Assembly (NCBI RefSeq): GCF_022427145.1
Contig: NZ_JAKSXN010000012.1
Span: 1-64,000 of the forward strand
DNA length: 64,000 nt
Direction of reading: 5' to 3'
Source: Paenibacillus timonensis
Lineage (GTDB): Bacteria; Bacillota; Bacilli; Paenibacillales; Paenibacillaceae
Shown one piece after another: positions 44,527 through 53,201 of this stretch (positions within the stretch are counted from its first letter, which is position 1; each line of letters starts with the position of its first letter). A program made the translations under genes and the position numbers. The notes below the pieces were generated by a model. That model did not search any database. It was not told the origin of the DNA and saw nothing but the letters and a program-made list of their open reading frames with translations.

Positions 44527-45558
44527 ATGAGCCACACCGGCCGAAATGACCTTCCCTTGCCTTCTTCGGCTTACGTAACCGGCGATGTTCCCGCGGCGCC
44601 TGCCCGGCACATCAGCATCAAAAATATCCTCGTTGCTCTCTTGCTATCCGTGTTGTTTTTCCTGATTTTTTGCTTCGTCTCGCTGCACGGATATATCGCC
44701 TGGGTGTTGTCCAACCCGAAGGTAGCGCCGCTCTACTCCAATCCGAAGCTGTCCATCAACCTCGAATACGAGGACATCGCTTTTCCCGCAGCCGACGGGA
44801 GCCGAATAATGCAAGGGTGGTATATCCCCGCGGAAGATTCCGTCAAAACCATCGTCTTTAGCCATGGGTATGGGGCCAACCGCGAGGAATCCTGGATTCC
44901 GATGTATGATCTGGCCAATTTCGCCCATCGTCTTAATTTTAATGTCCTGATGTTTGATTACGGCTTTGCCGCGCAAAATAGCAAGGAAGTCGCCACCGGC
45001 GGCAAAAAGGAAGCCCAGCAGCTGCTCGGCGCGATCCAGGTCGCCAAGCAACGGGGCGGCCAGGAAATCATCGTCTGGGGCTTCTCCATGGGAGCCGGTA
45101 CCGCGCTGCAGGCCGGATTGAAAAGCCCGGACATCGACGGCATGATCCTCGACAGCACGTTCCTGCTGGAGCCGGATACGATGTATCACAATATCCGCCA
45201 GCATATCGGCCTTCCCCGCCATCCGTCGCTGGAGATCATCGGCATGCTGCTGCCGGTGCTGAACGGGACCAGCCTGCGGCAAATTCCGTACGCCCAGGTC
45301 AAATCGGAGGATTATCCGTATCCGATTCTGTTCATTCACGGCACCCAGGATGAAAAAGCGCCTTACCCGATCGCCGAGAAATTGGCGGCGAACCAAACCA
45401 ACCCCGATTCCGACGTGTGGATCGTGGACGGCGCCCATCATGAATTGATTTTCCGCGAGCATCCCAAAGAGTATCTGCGCAAAGTATCGCTGTTCCTCGG
45501 GAAAATCAAGCTCGCGTCCCAAAATACGAACGTACAAACCGGGTCCGTATCCGAATAG
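44527..45558 (+). CDS. Membrane-anchored alpha/beta hydrolase
   Basis: A 343-residue protein from ATG 44527 (MSHTGRNDL), with GGGAGGG upstream. One transmembrane helix lies near residues 35-58, then an alpha/beta hydrolase domain with oxyanion segment FSHGYGANREES, nucleophile elbow WGFSMGAGTALQAG, acid in FIHGTQDEKAP and His in VDGAHHELIF. It resembles YqkD/BEM46-like serine hydrolases. Substrate and physiological role unknown. It may be regulated by the divergent IclR gene, by position only. Confidence 0.85.
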   Translation: MSHTGRNDLPLPSSAYVTGDVPAAPARHISIKNILVALLLSVLFFLIFCFVSLHGYIAWVLSNPKVAPLYSNPKLSINLEYEDIAFPAADGSRIMQGWYIPAEDSVKTIVFSHGYGANREESWIPMYDLANFAHRLNFNVLMFDYGFAAQNSKEVATGGKKEAQQLLGAIQVAKQRGGQEIIVWGFSMGAGTALQAGLKSPDIDGMILDSTFLLEPDTMYHNIRQHIGLPRHPSLEIIGMLLPVLNGTSLRQIPYAQVKSEDYPYPILFIHGTQDEKAPYPIAEKLAANQTNPDSDVWIVDGAHHELIFREHPKEYLRKVSLFLGKIKLASQNTNVQTGSVSE

Positions 45559-45625
45559 CATAAGCCAACCCTCCTCGCCAATATGTTAGTAGTAATGTAT
45601 TTCTTATCCCTGAGGAGGTAGGCCA

Positions 45626-47008
45626 ATGTTGTTCGTTTACGGGCCTTTTTTGCCTGTGCGCATTTTGGAGGAAATCCGGTTCTGGAAGCAGCAGGAGGCG
45701 GAGCATACGGAGGTGATTCAGGCGATCGTTCCGGGTCTGGAGGCCGATTACGTTCGGCTGCTGGAGGAATGGAAGCCGATTTTTGCGGGGACGGAGGCTG
45801 CCGCTGACAAGCTGCTGCAGCACGCTTTGGCTACCCCTCACGCCACCTCGAGCCCGGAGGTCATTCATCAGACAGAACGGCTGCTTCAAGCGTCGTTTCA
45901 GCAATCGCGGGAATTCATCCGCCACCTTGAGTTCATGCTGAAGCATAGCGCAGCCGTTAAATCGGTGCCGCTAGCCCCGGTTGTGCTGCTGCATATCATT
46001 CGCGAATCGGCGTATTTCCTTGAGGTGCTCGAGCGGCTGAACCGGCCGGGGCAAATCGCCGGCAGCATGGCCGGGACGCCGCCGTATCCCGATCCGTATC
46101 ACGCGAGCGCCGGAGCGCAGCCGCCTTACCGGGAACAAGAACACGCCATCCCGGCCAAGGAGGGAGACGCGGAGGAACTTTCGGCCATTGAGGCGGAGCA
46201 ACCACACTTGACGGCACCAACCGCCACCACCGTCTCCGCCGCGTTAAACCGAGAAGAACCGTCCGAGGCGAACGGCACCACGGAACCCGAGCCGGAATCC
46301 TCGCTGGAAGAAGCCCACCTTCGTCAGGAGCCGGCCGCTGACGATAACGCCGCAGCTGCGGCAGCCCGCGTGCCGGAACGCCCCGTTCCGATCGGCGGAC
46401 ATACGCTTCCTCCCCTGCCTTACCCGTATAATGCACTGGAGCCCCACATCGATGAGCAGACGATGCGCATTCACCACGACAAGCACCATAAAACGTACGT
46501 CGACGATTTGAACAAAGCGGAGTTGAAGCTGCAGGATGCCCGCAAATCCGGCAACTTCGATTTAGTGAAGCATTGGGAGCGAGAGCTGGCTTTTAACGGC
46601 GCGGGGCATTATCTTCATACGATTTTCTGGGACGTCATGAATCCGCAGGGCGGCGGCAAACCGCAAGGCGAGCTGCTGGAGCAGATCAAACGGGATTTCG
46701 GCAGCTACGACGCATTCCATAAGCAGTTCTCCGAAGCGGCCGCGAAAGTGGAAGGCGGCGGCTGGGCCATCCTTGTGTGGAGCCCGCGTGCCCACCGGCT
46801 GGAGATCCTCACGGCGGAGAAACACCAGAACCTGTCGCAATGGGACGTCGTCCCGCTGCTTCCGCTCGACGTATGGGAGCACGCGTACTACCTGAAGCAC
46901 CAAAACGTGCGCGCCGACTACATCAAAGCTTGGTGGAACGTCGTCTATTGGCCGGCCGTAGCCAAGCGGTACGAGGCCGCAAAAAAACTAAAATGGCAGC
47001 CGTTTTAA
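45626..47008 (+). CDS. Fe/Mn superoxide dismutase with large helical N-terminal extension
   Basis: A 460-residue protein, more than twice normal SOD length. Residues 1-150 are a predicted helical bundle (RILEEIRFWKQQEAEHTEVI, REFIRHLEFMLKHSA, LLHIIRESAYFLEVLERL) resembling DUF2935-type bundles. Residues 150-255 are a low-complexity Ala/Glu/Pro/Thr linker. Residues 256-460 are a complete SOD with metal ligands in RIHHDKHHKTYVDDLN (His), FNGAGHYLHTIFW (His) and [16 protein letters not shown] (Asp, His). It dismutates superoxide; Fe or Mn use is undetermined. No signal peptide. GAGGAGG precedes ATG. The last codons lie in the terminator hairpin. Compare Bacillus SodF, which has a shorter extension. 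Confidence 0.9.
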   Translation: MLFVYGPFLPVRILEEIRFWKQQEAEHTEVIQAIVPGLEADYVRLLEEWKPIFAGTEAAADKLLQHALATPHATSSPEVIHQTERLLQASFQQSREFIRHLEFMLKHSAAVKSVPLAPVVLLHIIRESAYFLEVLERLNRPGQIAGSMAGTPPYPDPYHASAGAQPPYREQEHAIPAKEGDAEELSAIEAEQPHLTAPTATTVSAALNREEPSEANGTTEPEPESSLEEAHLRQEPAADDNAAAAAARVPERPVPIGGHTLPPLPYPYNALEPHIDEQTMRIHHDKHHKTYVDDLNKAELKLQDARKSGNFDLVKHWERELAFNGAGHYLHTIFWDVMNPQGGGKPQGELLEQIKRDFGSYDAFHKQFSEAAAKVEGGGWAILVWSPRAHRLEILTAEKHQNLSQWDVVPLLPLDVWEHAYYLKHQNVRADYIKAWWNVVYWPAVAKRYEAAKKLKWQPF

Positions 47009-47028
47009 ACGGCTGCCATTTGGCTTTT
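46981..47028. terminator. Bidirectional terminator between the SOD fusion and folE
   Basis: AAATGGCAGCCGTTT and AAACGGCTGCCATTT form a 15-bp perfect stem around a single-base centre. The minus strand then has TTAGTTTTTTT and the plus strand TGGCTTTT. The SOD stop codon (TAA) sits in the hairpin centre. Confidence 0.9.
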
Positions 47029-47034
47029 GATGCT

Positions 47035-47628
47035 CTATTCCTTTAACAAGGACAAAAACTCCGCCCGAGCAGCCGCATCCTTCCGGAAGCTTCCGCGCAC
47101 GGCTGAGGTTACGGTCTTGCTGCCCGGCTTCTTGACGCCGCGGGCGCACATGCACAGATGCTCGCCTTCGACGACGACCATCACGCCTTTCGGCTGCAGT
47201 ACCTCATCCATGATGTCGGCAATCTGCGAGGTGATCCGCTCCTGCACCTGCAGGCGGCGAGTTACCGCTTCAACCAGACGGGCCAGCTTGCTAAGCCCGG
47301 CGATCCGGCCGCTTGGAATATAGCCAATATGGGCTTTGCCGAAGAAAGGCGCCATATGATGCTCGCATTGACTATAGTAGACGATGTCTTTGACAATGAC
47401 CAGCTCCTCGTGATTTTCCTCGAAGGTCACGCCCAGCACGTCCCGCGGATCCACTTCATATCCGGCAAAAATCTCCTCGTACATCCGGGTTACCCGGGCC
47501 GGGGTTTCGAGCAGTCCTTCGCGTTCTACGTCTTCCCCGATCAATTTCAGGATTTCCCGAACATGATGTTCGATTTGCTCCCGGTTGTCGCCTACTTGCT
47601 TGTTCACGTAATCTTTCAATCCAGCCAT
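47035..47628 (-). CDS. folE: GTP cyclohydrolase I
   Basis: A 197-residue enzyme converting GTP to 7,8-dihydroneopterin triphosphate, the first step of folate (and queuosine/pterin) synthesis. The zinc/catalytic motif is [20 protein letters not shown]; the C-terminal cysteine is in [20 protein letters not shown]. Length is typical for FolE1. It starts 44 bp after the yneF stop on the same strand, with a shared bidirectional terminator downstream. The nearby queG belongs to queuosine synthesis, which also begins with this enzyme. Confidence 0.97.
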   Translation of the reverse strand: MAGLKDYVNKQVGDNREQIEHHVREILKLIGEDVEREGLLETPARVTRMYEEIFAGYEVDPRDVLGVTFEENHEELVIVKDIVYYSQCEHHMAPFFGKAHIGYIPSGRIAGLSKLARLVEAVTRRLQVQERITSQIADIMDEVLQPKGVMVVVEGEHLCMCARGVKKPGSKTVTSAVRGSFRKDAAARAEFLSLLKE

Positions 47629-47672
47629 CTTAAGCGCCTCCTCCTTTCAATAAAGTATGGCGAAACGTTACT

Positions 47673-47915
47673 TTATTTTTTCTTCTTCGTCGGACGTCCC
47701 GCTACCGGCGCTTGTCCGCCTTGGTTCTTCATCATCTGCTGCGCGCGCTGCATCTGCTTGCTGTTCAGGTTATACCCCATTTGCTTCGCCATCTTCTGCA
47801 GCATCTGCGGGTCGTTCTGCATCTTCGTGAGCTGTCTGCGGAGGTAAAAGACCCCAATCGCAAAGCCGCCAACCAGACCGACGATTAAAGTAATGATTGG
47901 AATAACGATATCCAT
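47673..47915 (-). CDS. yneF: YneF family (UPF0154) small membrane protein
   Basis: An 80-residue protein with one N-terminal membrane helix (IPIITLIVGLVGGFAIGVFYL), then the conserved segment RRQLTKMQNDPQMLQKMAKQMGYN and a Lys-rich tail (GRPTKKKK). It matches YneF of Bacillus in length and sequence style. Function unknown. It lies between HD-GYP and folE genes on the same strand. Confidence 0.9.
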   Translation of the reverse strand: MDIVIPIITLIVGLVGGFAIGVFYLRRQLTKMQNDPQMLQKMAKQMGYNLNSKQMQRAQQMMKNQGGQAPVAGRPTKKKK

Positions 47916-48011
47916 GTTTCAGCCACCCCTGGAATATTATCGTGCAGCCCCAGCTTTGAAGGCCGGCGCACTCCAAATATCATAGCATCCAGCCTGACGC
48001 GATTCAAGGAT

Positions 48012-49046
48012 TCAGGCTAAAACCGCCTCGATAAACAAGGTCGTTTCCGTTGCCAGGTCCACTTCGTTGACGTCCAGCTCGTCGCCGGTGCCCCGCACGA
48101 TCCGAATGACCGGCCGGCCCGGCAAGCCCCGGTGCTGTCTAACGACCACGCCGGTCTCTTTCGTTCCAAGCCGTACCGAGGTTCCGTTCGGGTATACGGA
48201 GATGATGCGCGTAAACTCCACCAACACCTCGTGATCCAGCTCCTGTTCCGAGCAGGCCATCATATGCTCGCAAGCCTCATGCGGCAGCAATACCCGCCCG
48301 TCCTTGCTTCCGCCGCTGATCAAATTATCGTACATATTGGCTACCGCGACGATGCGGGGGAACAGATGAATTTCGTCTCCCGCCAGTCCCCGCGGCATGC
48401 CGTTGCCGTCCGGACGCTCATGATGCTGCAGCGCCGTATGGGCAATCAACAGATTAAATTCGCGTTTATGCCGCAGCAACTCGTATCCCCGCCAGGTGTG
48501 ATGGTTTTTGGGGTCCTCCGCATGGGCTCCTTCCGGCAGTTCCTGCGACTTGCCGATATCGTGCAGCAAAGCGCCGATCGCCAAATCCTTAAGCTGAGAA
48601 TACCCCAAACCCAAGTTCAATCCGATCATCGAGGAAATCAGGCTGACGTTCACCGCGTGAAGATATGCGGCATTGTCCGCCGTCCGGATGTCGGTGAGCT
48701 GCAGCAGCACTTCCTTGTTGTTCAGCACGTCGGTCAGCAGGGAATCGACGCTGGCGTTGATTTTGCGCGTGCTCCAGTCCTTGCCGGAGCGGATCGCCTG
48801 CAGCGTTTCGGACATCTCCCGGAACACCGCCTGCTTGGTCGACTCGCTAAGCACGTCTTCGATTTCGATATCCTCGAAATCCGGATCCTTAATATATAAC
48901 ATCGTCACGCCGATCCGCTTTAGCGTATTGATCATGAAAACCGTGAGCTGGACCCCTGCCGACAGCAACACGGTCCCGTTGGCGGAATACACGGTTTTGC
49001 CCAAAAATTGTCCCGGTTCGATATCCTCGATACTGATGAAGCGCAT
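48012..49046 (-). CDS. HD-GYP-type phosphodiesterase domain protein
   Basis: A 344-residue protein. The N-terminal ~100 residues form a small domain (VYSANGTVLLSAGVQLTVFMINTLKRIG). The central HD-GYP domain has LLHDIGKSQELPEGAH and the second metal motif HTALQHHERPDGNGMPRG, where Met replaces the usual Tyr of GYP. A ~70-residue beta-rich tail follows (GTSVRLGTKETGVVVRQHRG). Metal ligands are intact, so cyclic di-GMP hydrolysis is possible. It follows queG with a 26-bp gap, within a lepB-rnhA-queG-HD-GYP strand-uniform run. Confidence 0.9.
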   Translation of the reverse strand: MRFISIEDIEPGQFLGKTVYSANGTVLLSAGVQLTVFMINTLKRIGVTMLYIKDPDFEDIEIEDVLSESTKQAVFREMSETLQAIRSGKDWSTRKINASVDSLLTDVLNNKEVLLQLTDIRTADNAAYLHAVNVSLISSMIGLNLGLGYSQLKDLAIGALLHDIGKSQELPEGAHAEDPKNHHTWRGYELLRHKREFNLLIAHTALQHHERPDGNGMPRGLAGDEIHLFPRIVAVANMYDNLISGGSKDGRVLLPHEACEHMMACSEQELDHEVLVEFTRIISVYPNGTSVRLGTKETGVVVRQHRGLPGRPVIRIVRGTGDELDVNEVDLATETTLFIEAVLA

Positions 49047-49072
49047 AAATTGTTTATCCCCCTTGCCGGATA

Positions 49073-50263
49073 TCAGTCCCCGATGGAAGCAAGCAGCTTC
49101 TCCTTGGCGGCCCGAAGCCGAACCCGTACTTCTTCGTCCTGCTCGGCGTCAAGCGCCCGGCCGATCGCATCCCTGGCCTCCATGCCCCCGATTTGGCTTA
49201 GCGCCCAAGCTGCGGTACCCCTTAGCTCCGGCCGTGGATCATGAAGCAGTATATCTATTAATTTCGGCACGGAAGCCGGATCTTTGAAGTTGCCGAGCGC
49301 GATGACCGCATTGCGTTGGATCGGTTTCTTGCCTCTCCAAGCTGCGGCGCTGTCGCCAAAGCGTTCCTTGAACTCGCGATTGCTTAAGTCCAGCAGCGGC
49401 AGCAACAGCGGCTTGACCTTCTCGGGATCGGGCGCCAGCTCCGGCCGGTGGTTCCAGGACTTGCCTTTGTTCTTCGGGCAGACGACCTGACACGTATCGC
49501 ATCCGTAAAGACGGTTGCCGATCTTGACCATGAATTCCTCTTCCACAAATCCTTTGGTTTGCGTCAAAAAAGAAATGCACCGCTGCGCGTTCAATTCACC
49601 GGGGCCAACTAACGCTCCCGTCGGGCACGCGTCGATGCATTTGGTGCATTCGCCGCAGTCCTCCTCCACCGGCGTGTCTGGAGGAAACGGCACGTTCGTG
49701 ATCAGCTCGCCGAGGTAAATCCACGATCCCCATTTCGGGGAGATGATCGCGCAGTTTTTGCCCTTGAAGCCGATCCCCGCGCGCTCCGCCACGGCCCGAT
49801 CCACCAAGGCACCGGTATCGACCATGCTTTCGATGCGCGCTTCGGGCACGCGTTCGCGGATAAAGCTCTCGAGCTTCTCCATCGCTTCGCGGAGCACCTG
49901 ATGGTAGTCCCGCCCCCAGGCGGAACGGGCCAGGATGCCCCGCCGCTCGCCGGGCGCCGACTTCGGAGGATTCTCCATCTTCGACGGATAGGCCACCGCG
50001 ATCGAAATCAACGAAGCCGGCTGGGCAAGCGACAACTCCGGGTATACCCGCTTATCGAGATCCGGCTCCTCAAAGCCGGATTCGTAGCCTTTGTCGCGCC
50101 GATCCTGGAGAATCGCCTTTAGCGACAGAAACGGGTCGGCGCTGGCAAAACCGATATCGTCGATGCCTAGCTCCGCGGCCGCTTCCTGGATCTCCCGCTT
50201 CAACTGCGCCCAGCGGCTTTCTCCGGCCGGTAAACGGGCAAAGCCGGTTTCCGTCATTGGCAT
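49073..50263 (-). CDS. queG: Epoxyqueuosine reductase
   Basis: A 396-residue cobalamin/[4Fe-4S] enzyme performing the last step of tRNA queuosine synthesis. Cluster motifs: CGECTKCIDACPTGALVG and CDTCQVVCPKNKG. The N-terminal segment is ELGIDDIGFASADPF, and VDRAVAERAGIGFKGKNC is typical. A HEAT-like C-terminal extension (PKLIDILLHDPRPELRGTAAWALSQIG) is present as in Bacillus QueG. ATG 50263 (MPMTETGF) is chosen for AAGGAGG 8 nt upstream. Located between rnhA and the HD-GYP gene in one probable operon. Confidence 0.96.
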   Translation of the reverse strand: MPMTETGFARLPAGESRWAQLKREIQEAAAELGIDDIGFASADPFLSLKAILQDRRDKGYESGFEEPDLDKRVYPELSLAQPASLISIAVAYPSKMENPPKSAPGERRGILARSAWGRDYHQVLREAMEKLESFIRERVPEARIESMVDTGALVDRAVAERAGIGFKGKNCAIISPKWGSWIYLGELITNVPFPPDTPVEEDCGECTKCIDACPTGALVGPGELNAQRCISFLTQTKGFVEEEFMVKIGNRLYGCDTCQVVCPKNKGKSWNHRPELAPDPEKVKPLLLPLLDLSNREFKERFGDSAAAWRGKKPIQRNAVIALGNFKDPASVPKLIDILLHDPRPELRGTAAWALSQIGGMEARDAIGRALDAEQDEEVRVRLRAAKEKLLASIGD

Positions 50264-50328
50264 ATGTTCCCCCTCCTTGCTGTTCATGTTGCCGTTCATG
50301 TTGATGTGATGGCAAACCTGCTGTATTT

Positions 50329-50769
50329 TTACGAAGACAAACGCTTGATCGCTTCCCGGGCCAACAGGTCGCAATGATTGTTGAGCTCGTTGTCGCTATG
50401 TCCTTTAACCTTGACGTATTCCACCTGATGGATGCCCATCAGCCGCCATAGTTCTTCCCAAAGGTCGCGGTTCTCGACGGGCTGGTTCTTGCTGTTCTTC
50501 CAACCGTTCTTGAGCCACCCGCGGATCCAGTTCTGCTGGAAGCAGTTGACCACGTAGGCGGAGTCGCTGTATACCTTCACCCGACAGGGTTCCTTCAAAT
50601 GACTGAGCGCCGAAATCACCGCCTGAATTTCCATGCGGTTGTTCGTTGTCATTTTCTCGCCGCCGGACAGGTCCTTTCGATGCCCGTTAAACATCAGCAC
50701 CGCGCCCCATCCCCCTGGACCGGGATTGCCGGAGCAAGCCCCGTCCGTATAAATCGTCACTTCCTTCAC
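50329..50769 (-). CDS. rnhA: Ribonuclease HI
   Basis: A 146-residue enzyme cutting the RNA strand of RNA-DNA hybrids. The catalytic acidic residues are visible: IYTDGACSGNPGPGGWG (Asp), NNRMEIQAVISAL (Glu), VYSDSAYVVNCFQ (Asp) and VKGHSDNELNNHCDLLAREA (His, Asp). Length and layout match E. coli-type RNase HI. It starts 24 bp after lepB and is followed by queG after 65 bp. Confidence 0.97.
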   Translation of the reverse strand: MKEVTIYTDGACSGNPGPGGWGAVLMFNGHRKDLSGGEKMTTNNRMEIQAVISALSHLKEPCRVKVYSDSAYVVNCFQQNWIRGWLKNGWKNSKNQPVENRDLWEELWRLMGIHQVEYVKVKGHSDNELNNHCDLLAREAIKRLSS

Positions 50770-50793
50770 TGTTCATCCTCCCAAGAAAACGGC

Positions 50794-51393
50794 TTATAAA
50801 TCACGGATCTTGGCGATCGGCCAAAAGACGAATTCGGCGCGACCCACGATCCATTTCTCCTTCACGCTGCCGAAATAGCGGCTGTCTTTGCTGCGTCCGG
50901 CGTGGCGATTATCGCCCATCACGAAATACTCTTCGGCGCCGAGCCGGACCTCGGCCATATCGCCGTCCTCGATCGCCGAGTCGGTGTACGGCTCGTCCTG
51001 CGGCTTCCCATTGACGAACAGCTCGCCGTCCCGCACCTCGACCGTATCCCCGGGGACCGCCACGACCCTCTTGACCAGAAACGGCTTCCGGCCGGCATCC
51101 ACGCTGGGATCCTTCAGCACGACGACTTCGCCGCGCTTCGGATGGCCCAACCGGTACACCAGCTTGTCCACGAACAGCCGCTCCTGCTCTTCCAAGGTGG
51201 GCTGCATCGATTGCCCCTTCACCATCGATAAGTTAAAGACGAATACGTTCAGCAGCAGCATGATGACGAAGGCGATGACGATCGTCTTCAGCATTTCCCA
51301 CAGCTCCTCAGCCCACCGGCTTTGCGGGCTGTCCGCTTGCGGCTTGCCGGCGGAGCTTTCGAGGTCCGCCGTTGCTTTGCTATCCGAATTCAT
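50794..51393 (-). CDS. lepB: Type I signal peptidase
   Basis: A 199-residue membrane protease from ATG 51393 (MNSDSKATADL), with AGGATGGG upstream; ATG 51405 is also possible. A cytoplasmic N-terminal tail of ~35 residues precedes one transmembrane helix (TIVIAFVIMLLLNVFVFNL). The catalytic Ser is in VKGQSMQPTLEEQERLF and the Lys in RKPFLVKRVVAVPGD; box E is GDNRHAGRSKDSRYFG. It removes signal peptides of Sec and Tat substrates, of which this window encodes several. First gene of a likely lepB-rnhA-queG-HD-GYP unit. Confidence 0.96.
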   Translation of the reverse strand: MNSDSKATADLESSAGKPQADSPQSRWAEELWEMLKTIVIAFVIMLLLNVFVFNLSMVKGQSMQPTLEEQERLFVDKLVYRLGHPKRGEVVVLKDPSVDAGRKPFLVKRVVAVPGDTVEVRDGELFVNGKPQDEPYTDSAIEDGDMAEVRLGAEEYFVMGDNRHAGRSKDSRYFGSVKEKWIVGRAEFVFWPIAKIRDL

Positions 51394-51520
51394 GACCGGT
51401 CCCATCCTGCACCTCATCAAATTTAAACAATCTATATAATAGAAAAGCATATCCTTCACCCATTTGCAATGGATGGAAGATATGCTTCAACATTTCCCAA
51501 ATTTGCTTTGGAAAGTTTCA

Positions 51521-51964
51521 TCAATTAGAACCTGTCAGCGTCCGGGCTGCTGCGATGCCAAGCTTCTGGAATGCCTCCAAGAACTTGCTGGCTCCATAGC
51601 CCATTGCTTCGTACAGCGGCATGATCGCTTTATTGTGTTCATCTCCGGCGACCATAATCCGGCGGACATTCCGCTGCTGGAACCGTTGTTCCATCGCGGA
51701 CACGAGGCTGCGGCCAACGCCGCGCCGACGGTACTCAGGGTGTACGGCCATGCGGTAGATGCATCCCGTATTCTGATCGATCGTGCCGATCAATACCCCT
51801 TTGATCTCTTCCTCGACTTCCGCAACCATAATCAGTTCGGAATCCCAGGAAAGTTGTCTGGCAAACGCGCATTTGGTGTCTTCGTAGCAATCTTCCGATA
51901 AGGCTACCTGCAATAGCTCCATCACTTGATTTACATCACTCAACTGAAAGGAACGAATAAGCAT
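51521..51964 (-). CDS. GNAT family N-acetyltransferase
   Basis: A 147-residue acetyltransferase from ATG 51964 (MLIRSFQLSDVNQV), with AAGGGAG upstream. The acetyl-CoA loop is MAVHPEYRRRGVGRSLVSAM. A C-terminal segment (ALYEAMGYGASKF-like) follows. It resembles YtmI/YlbP-type small GNATs. Substrate unknown. It is upstream of lepB on the same strand, 127 bp away, and divergent from sodA. Confidence 0.88.
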   Translation of the reverse strand: MLIRSFQLSDVNQVMELLQVALSEDCYEDTKCAFARQLSWDSELIMVAEVEEEIKGVLIGTIDQNTGCIYRMAVHPEYRRRGVGRSLVSAMEQRFQQRNVRRIMVAGDEHNKAIMPLYEAMGYGASKFLEAFQKLGIAAARTLTGSN

Positions 51965-52320
51965 GCTATGATCTCCCTTTTCTTCACGCAAGATAGGCCG
52001 ATGTAAAAAAGACCCCCCCGTTTTACATCAACCGAATATTTGATTCCAGACAAAAAACGAGAAAAAACTCTTTCCTTGTCCATTAAACCATAGATATCTC
52101 CCAAATACATCATTTTTCTTCTGAAAGCGCTTTATATTAAGCGTTTACAATTATGAACTTTCGCAAAACGTCCTTATTCGGCTCACAGTTATGCATATAT
52201 TTTTATGCATTACCAATAATAGGATTGTTATGCGGATGTTAAGAGGCGGGGGTGTTTCTGCTTTCTTTTACGCTCGGATAACGAGGTTTGATCCAATTTA
52301 AACGGGAGGTAAGATCGACC
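51965..52320. promoter_or_regulatory. Divergent control region: two abutting cre-like sites and a palindrome
   Basis: No gene. 52122-52135 (TGAAAGCGCTTTAT) and 52136-52149 (ATTAAGCGTTTACA) each match 12 of 14 positions of the catabolite-responsive consensus TGWAANCGNTNWCA and abut. 52191-52210 has perfect arms ATGCATA and TATGCAT, 6 nt apart. Composition is AT-rich throughout, as for a promoter region serving sodA and/or the divergent acetyltransferase. A firm -35/-10 pair was not identified. Confidence 0.5.
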
Positions 52321-52935
52321 ATGGCTCACGAATTGCCTGCGTTGCCTTATCCGGCAAACGCGTTGGAACCTCATATCGATGAACAAACGATGAATATCCA
52401 CCATGACCGGCACCACAACACCTACGTAACGAACTTGAACGCAGCTCTGGAAAGTGCGCCGGATCTGCAGAACAAAAGCGTGGAGGAGCTGATCTCCAAT
52501 CTGGATGCCGTTCCGGAGGGCATCCGTACGGCCGTGCGCAACAACGGCGGCGGCCATGCCAACCACAGCTTGTTCTGGAAGGTCATCGGCCCCGGCGGCG
52601 GAGGCGCGCCAACCGGCGCCGTAGCTTCTGCCATCGACAGCGACCTTGGCGGCTTCGATAAATTCAAGGAGGATTTCACCAAAGCGGCGACAACCCGGTT
52701 TGGAAGCGGCTGGGCCTGGCTGGTCGTCGGGAAGGACGGCAAGCTCGCCGTCACCAGCACGCCGAACCAGGACAACCCGCTCTCCGAAGGCTTGACGCCG
52801 ATCCTCGGCCTTGACGTGTGGGAACATGCGTATTATTTGAAATATCAAAACAAACGGCCGGATTACATCGCGGCGTTCTGGAACATCGTCAACTGGGACG
52901 AAGTGAACCGCCTATACGAAGCTGCAACAAAATAA
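52321..52935 (+). CDS. sodA: Superoxide dismutase (Mn/Fe family)
   Basis: A 204-residue cytosolic SOD from ATG 52321 ([20 protein letters not shown]), with GGGAGG upstream. Metal ligands: [17 protein letters not shown] (His), [16 protein letters not shown] (His), and [16 protein letters not shown] (Asp, His). Length and motifs match Bacillus SodA, which uses Mn; metal choice here is inferred. Unlike the other SOD in the window it has no extension. A 70-residue protein gene follows after 42 bp before a shared terminator. Confidence 0.97.
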   Translation: MAHELPALPYPANALEPHIDEQTMNIHHDRHHNTYVTNLNAALESAPDLQNKSVEELISNLDAVPEGIRTAVRNNGGGHANHSLFWKVIGPGGGGAPTGAVASAIDSDLGGFDKFKEDFTKAATTRFGSGWAWLVVGKDGKLAVTSTPNQDNPLSEGLTPILGLDVWEHAYYLKYQNKRPDYIAAFWNIVNWDEVNRLYEAATK

Positions 52936-52977
52936 GCTAAGCTACCATTCTATTCACCTAAGAGGAGGCATAAGGTT

Positions 52978-53190
52978 ATGGCACCGAAAAAACGCAAGTT
53001 GACCAATGATCCGGAGAAACTTCTGGAAGCCAAACACGCCGAGGACGCGCATAAGCAGCAGTTCACGAATTTCGCCCACAGCGTGACCGGCGGCGGAGCA
53101 ACGGCCGATCTCGGCAAAGTCTCTGACGAGGAGCACCGCGAACCCGATACGCAAAACCACATGAAATCCGTGGAGAACCGCATGATGTAA
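52978..53190 (+). CDS. Small hydrophilic hypothetical protein, cotranscribed with sodA
   Basis: A 70-residue protein not recognised. It is very hydrophilic, Lys-rich at the N-terminus (MAPKKRKLTNDPEKLLEAKH) and rich in His, Asp and Glu afterwards (ADLGKVSDEEHREPD). No membrane segment, no cysteine. A strong ribosome site (AGAGGAGGC) 8 nt upstream and a strong terminator right after support a real gene. It lies 42 bp after sodA, so the two likely share an mRNA. Role unknown; a stress- or spore-related small protein is only a guess. Confidence 0.75.
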   Translation: MAPKKRKLTNDPEKLLEAKHAEDAHKQQFTNFAHSVTGGGATADLGKVSDEEHREPDTQNHMKSVENRMM

Positions 53191-53201
53191 TCAAAGGCAA
53201 T

